A stretch of DNA of 64,000 nucleotides from Chitinophaga sp. SYP-B3965 (GTDB taxonomy: Bacteria; Bacteroidota; Bacteroidia; Chitinophagales; Chitinophagaceae). Location: positions 186,001 to 250,000 of the forward strand of contig NZ_WJFD01000003.1 of NCBI RefSeq assembly GCF_009647655.1, given 5' to 3'. Positions 61,294-64,000 of this stretch are shown in pieces. Each line of letters begins with the position of its first letter. Position 1 is the stretch's first letter. Below the pieces are notes generated by a model, which was not told where the DNA came from, did not search any database, and was given only the letters and a program-made list of their open reading frames with translations. A program made the translations under genes and the position numbers.

Positions 61294-64000
61294 TTGTTGC
61301 TATCATATAACCATACCCGTAATAAAGATATTAACTGGTCGATATCCACTGGTTTGCTGATGTAATCAGAAGCGCCGGCGGAGATACATTTCTCCCTGTC
61401 TCCTTTCATGGCCTTGGCCGTTACCGCTATTACCGGCAGTTTTTTAAACTGAGGGTCTGCTTTGATCTGGCGGGTAGATTCATATCCGTCCATTTCAGGC
61501 ATCATCATATCCATCAGTACAATATCTACCTGCGGATTCTTTTTCAGTTGTTTCAGTGCTTCTTTTCCATCCATGGCAGAGATCACACGCATGTTGTAAG
61601 TTTCCAGTGCTTTGGTGAGCGCAAAGATGTTCCTCACATCATCATCTGCCAGCAGGACTGTTTTATCCTTCAGCACATCATGCAACATACCTAAACCATT
61701 ACCATTCCGTTCACCTTCTTTTTTCGCCTGCATAAGGTGCAGGAATAAAGACACTTCATCCATGATGCGCTGATAGGAGTTAGCCACCTTTACGACGATG
61801 GAATCTGCATATTGTTTGATACGCTGCTCTTCTTCTCCGGAAATGTTCTTACCTGTAAAGATGATGATCGGTACATTCTCCAGGCCTGGATGTTTTTTCA
61901 CTTCGTCCAGCATATCATACGATTGCTCTCCGGCGGCGCCCATATCCAGGATCACACAGTTCACTTCTTTCTTTTGCAGGGAATCGATGCTATCTGTGAT
62001 ATTATTCCTGATCTGTGTATGTACGGAAAAATTCTCCAGGTAATAGGCCAGTGCTTTGGCGTGTTTGATGTTCTCTTCCACGATCAGCACTTTGCGGGAA
62101 TTGCTGCTCAGGATCTGTTCTATCTTTGCAAAAACATCATCCATCTTTCCATAGGACACCGGTTTGTCGATAAAATCCACGGCTCCTTTGGAAAGGCTTT
62201 TAAACCGGGCTTCGTAAGATGACATGATATGTACCGGAATATGGCGTGTAACGTTGTTATTCTTCAGCTCTTCCATTACTTCCCAGCCATCTTTCACCGG
62301 CAGCTGGATATCCAGCAGGATGCCCTTGGGCTGGTATTGCAGGGTGAGGGATAACGCTTCATCTCCTCTTACGGTTACAATCCCTTTGTATCCTTTCTGA
62401 CGCGTGAAGTCCAGCAAGTATTGTGCAAATGTTCTGTCGTCTTCGATGATCAGGATCACCGGATCGCCAGGGTTCACGTCATTACGGTCATCCGGTACGT
62501 GTTCAGGGATCACGGCGCTTACAAAACGAGGTTCTCTTTTTGGGAGTAATGGTGTATCCTGTATCACAGAAGGAGTAACAGGTATGCGTACTTCAAATTC
62601 GCTGCCCGCCCCTTGTTCACTTCTCACATGGATGTTGCCGCCTAACAGTTTCACCAGTTCTTTGCTGATGGAAAGGCCCAGTCCTGTGCCACCAAATTTC
62701 CGGCGGGTGGAACCATCTTCCTGCTGGAAGGCTTCAAAGATCACCTGTTGTTTATCTTTTGAAATGCCGATACCGGTATCTTTTACTGTAAAGACCACTA
62801 TACCGTGATCTTTTTCATCTTCTGCTATATTCAATGATACCGTTCCTTCTGTCGTAAATTTCAATGCGTTGGAAAGCAGGTTGCGAATGATCTGTTCCAG
62901 CCTTTGCCGGTCTGTTTCGATCATGGCGGGCATCCTTCCATCCGTATGCACCTCAAATGAAAGCCCTTTTTCTTTTGCCACCGGGCCAAACAAGGCATTC
63001 ATTTCCTGCGCTATTTCCCGAAGGTTCACTTCGGAAAAGCTGAGGTCCATTTTGCCGGCTTCAATACGGGAGAGGTCTAATATTTCATCAATGAGGCTCA
63101 GCAAACCTTTCCCGGAATTCTGGATCACCTGGGCATATTCCAGTTGTTCTTCCGTGAGGTTCTCTTTATTGTTCTCTCCCATCAGGCGGGATAAGAGCAG
63201 GATGGAATTCAATGGTGTCCGCAATTCATGGCTCATATTGGCCAGGAACTCTGATTTATATTTTGAGCTCAGTGCCAGTTCAGACACCTTCTGCTGAATG
63301 TCCCTGTTCCGTTCAATGATGAGTTGATTCCGTTCTTCCAGTTCTTCGTTGGTCTGTACCAGTTCTTCCTGTTGCACGCGCAGTTCTTCTTCTGAAGCCT
63401 GCAGTTTTTCCGCCTGCAATTCCAGTTCGCTGTTGATGTTTTCCAGCTCGTTATGTTGTGCCTGTAATTCTTCTGCCTGGGATTGTGTTTCTTCCAGTAA
63501 TTCCTGTAAGCGCTTGCGGCCTTCTACACTGAACAGTACGGTGCCGATGCTGTGGGATGCGGCTTCGAGGAATTCAAGTACCCGTTGCGGATAAGGATGC
63601 GCAGCTGCCAGTTCTACTACACCAACCACTTTACGTTCATGGAACATAGGTACTGCAATAATATTGGCAGGTTTTATTGCACCGGAGACATGATGTAAGA
63701 TCAGCAGATCTTCCCTTACTTCTTTCAGGTGCAGGATACGTTTGCTTTCTGCAGCCTGGCCGGCTAAACCTTTTCCGTAAGAAATGTATTCACTTCCTTC
63801 TCCATCAAAAGCGAAACCTTTGATGAAACGTAGTGTGCTATCGTTCTCCGCCACATAGAATCCTGCAATGTGACTTTCTGTATAAGCAGTAAGGTGATCC
63901 ACGATCTGGCCAGCCAGTACCCGCACATCATATTCACCCAGCATTTTATCGTTCAGCGTGGCAATACCTGTTTGCAACCATTCTTTATCTTTCAGCTGGT
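61290..64000 (-). CDS. Hybrid sensor histidine kinase with GAF and three receiver domains (partial, 5' end outside window)
   Basis: Signal-transducing kinase whose N-terminus lies beyond base 64000: the frame is open to the window edge (the codons just before the first TTG read KDKEWLQTGIATLND) and no ATG occurs there. Visible domains from the edge: a GAF domain (about 160 residues, AGFYVAENDSTLRFI), a long coiled coil rich in Glu and Gln, HisKA with MSHELRTPLNS (phospho-His), HATPase with IIRNLLSNALKFTTEG, DTGIGIS and GGTGLGLSISKELVK, then three receiver domains, two with clear phospho-Asp (LLDIQLPVKDG, LMDMMMPEMDG) and a divergent middle one (LDMGAAG). It overlaps the cheR gene by four bases. 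Such GAF/coiled-coil kinases usually follow a HAMP and membrane segment, not visible here. Confidence 0.93.
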   Translation of the reverse strand, partial: QLKDKEWLQTGIATLNDKMLGEYDVRVLAGQIVDHLTAYTESHIAGFYVAENDSTLRFIKGFAFDGEGSEYISYGKGLAGQAAESKRILHLKEVREDLLILHHVSGAIKPANIIAVPMFHERKVVGVVELAAAHPYPQRVLEFLEAASHSIGTVLFSVEGRKRLQELLEETQSQAEELQAQHNELENINSELELQAEKLQASEEELRVQQEELVQTNEELEERNQLIIERNRDIQQKVSELALSSKYKSEFLANMSHELRTPLNSILLLSRLMGENNKENLTEEQLEYAQVIQNSGKGLLSLIDEILDLSRIEAGKMDLSFSEVNLREIAQEMNALFGPVAKEKGLSFEVHTDGRMPAMIETDRQRLEQIIRNLLSNALKFTTEGTVSLNIAEDEKDHGIVVFTVKDTGIGISKDKQQVIFEAFQQEDGSTRRKFGGTGLGLSISKELVKLLGGNIHVRSEQGAGSEFEVRIPVTPSVIQDTPLLPKREPRFVSAVIPEHVPDDRNDVNPGDPVILIIEDDRTFAQYLLDFTRQKGYKGIVTVRGDEALSLTLQYQPKGILLDIQLPVKDGWEVMEELKNNNVTRHIPVHIMSSYEARFKSLSKGAVDFIDKPVSYGKMDDVFAKIEQILSSNSRKVLIVEENIKHAKALAYYLENFSVHTQIRNNITDSIDSLQKKEVNCVILDMGAAGEQSYDMLDEVKKHPGLENVPIIIFTGKNISGEEEQRIKQYADSIVVKVANSYQRIMDEVSLFLHLMQAKKEGERNGNGLGMLHDVLKDKTVLLADDDVRNIFALTKALETYNMRVISAMDGKEALKQLKKNPQVDIVLMDMMMPEMDGYESTRQIKADPQFKKLPVIAVTAKAMKGDREKCISAGASDYISKPVDIDQLISLLRVWLYDSNK

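Overview
The window is chromosomal DNA from a member of the Bacteroidota, most likely a Chitinophaga-like soil chitinophagacean. Supporting signs are an ECF sigma/FecR/SusC/SusD locus, many secreted glycoside hydrolases, TAnnTTTG-type promoters in front of tRNA and protein genes, weak Shine-Dalgarno sequences, a YpdA-type bacillithiol reductase, and PriA, MurB and MtaB copies of the Bacteroidota type. The assignment rests on recalled family resemblance; no search was run.

Region 1 (1-21.2 kb) is a glycoprotein-glycan catabolic neighbourhood. It holds an alpha-L-fucosidase (GH29, cut by the window edge), a GH109 alpha-N-acetylgalactosaminidase, galactokinase with a sugar permease, a second sugar permease overlapping a ROK sugar kinase, glycosylasparaginase, CutC, a secreted alkaline-phosphatase-superfamily enzyme, a secreted endonuclease/exonuclease/phosphatase-fold enzyme, GH92 alpha-mannosidase, GH20 beta-hexosaminidase, and a glucosamine-6-phosphate deaminase fused to a PIG-L deacetylase. 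Together these could trim fucose, GalNAc, mannose and GlcNAc, cut the GlcNAc-Asn bond, import the sugars and convert GlcNAc to fructose-6-phosphate. Near-identical AAACGTTT-centred palindromes precede the permease/kinase operon and the GH92/GH20 operon, which suggests one shared LacI-type repressor encoded elsewhere.

Region 2 (21.2-38.9 kb) is mixed. It contains rmuC; a four-gene operon (DUF2071, GNAT, glutamine amidotransferase, YpdA); an ECF/FecR/SusC/SusD unit with no adjacent enzyme; and housekeeping genes (murB, an HTATIP2-like reductase, priA, plsC, mtaB).

Region 3 (38.9-47.7 kb) has two identical tRNA-Val(UAC) genes bracketing an unknown polytopic membrane protein. A second glycan locus follows: a sialate O-acetylesterase divergent from a GntR-type regulator, a GH36 alpha-galactosidase and a second clan GH-D enzyme.

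Region 4 (47.7-64 kb) holds an ECF sigma/DGPF pair, an ArnT-like glycosyltransferase with a PAP2 phosphatase, a compact ethanolamine operon (permease, EutB, EutC) without microcompartment genes, DUF2071, an Ada-type DNA repair protein, a PhnB-like protein, a heptaheme cytochrome c lipoprotein, an NAD(P)-binding protein, and a response regulator facing a CheR / hybrid histidine kinase operon that runs off the right edge.

Non-coding structure is unusually rich. Two intergenic arrays have an almost exact 11-bp period (about 2905-3014 and 47532-47650). There is also a 600-bp array of hairpins joined by a conserved AT-rich word (12.3-12.9 kb), a 33-bp tandem repeat (18.4-18.5 kb), and several strong bidirectional terminators. 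No CRISPR array, insertion sequence, phage gene or rRNA was seen.
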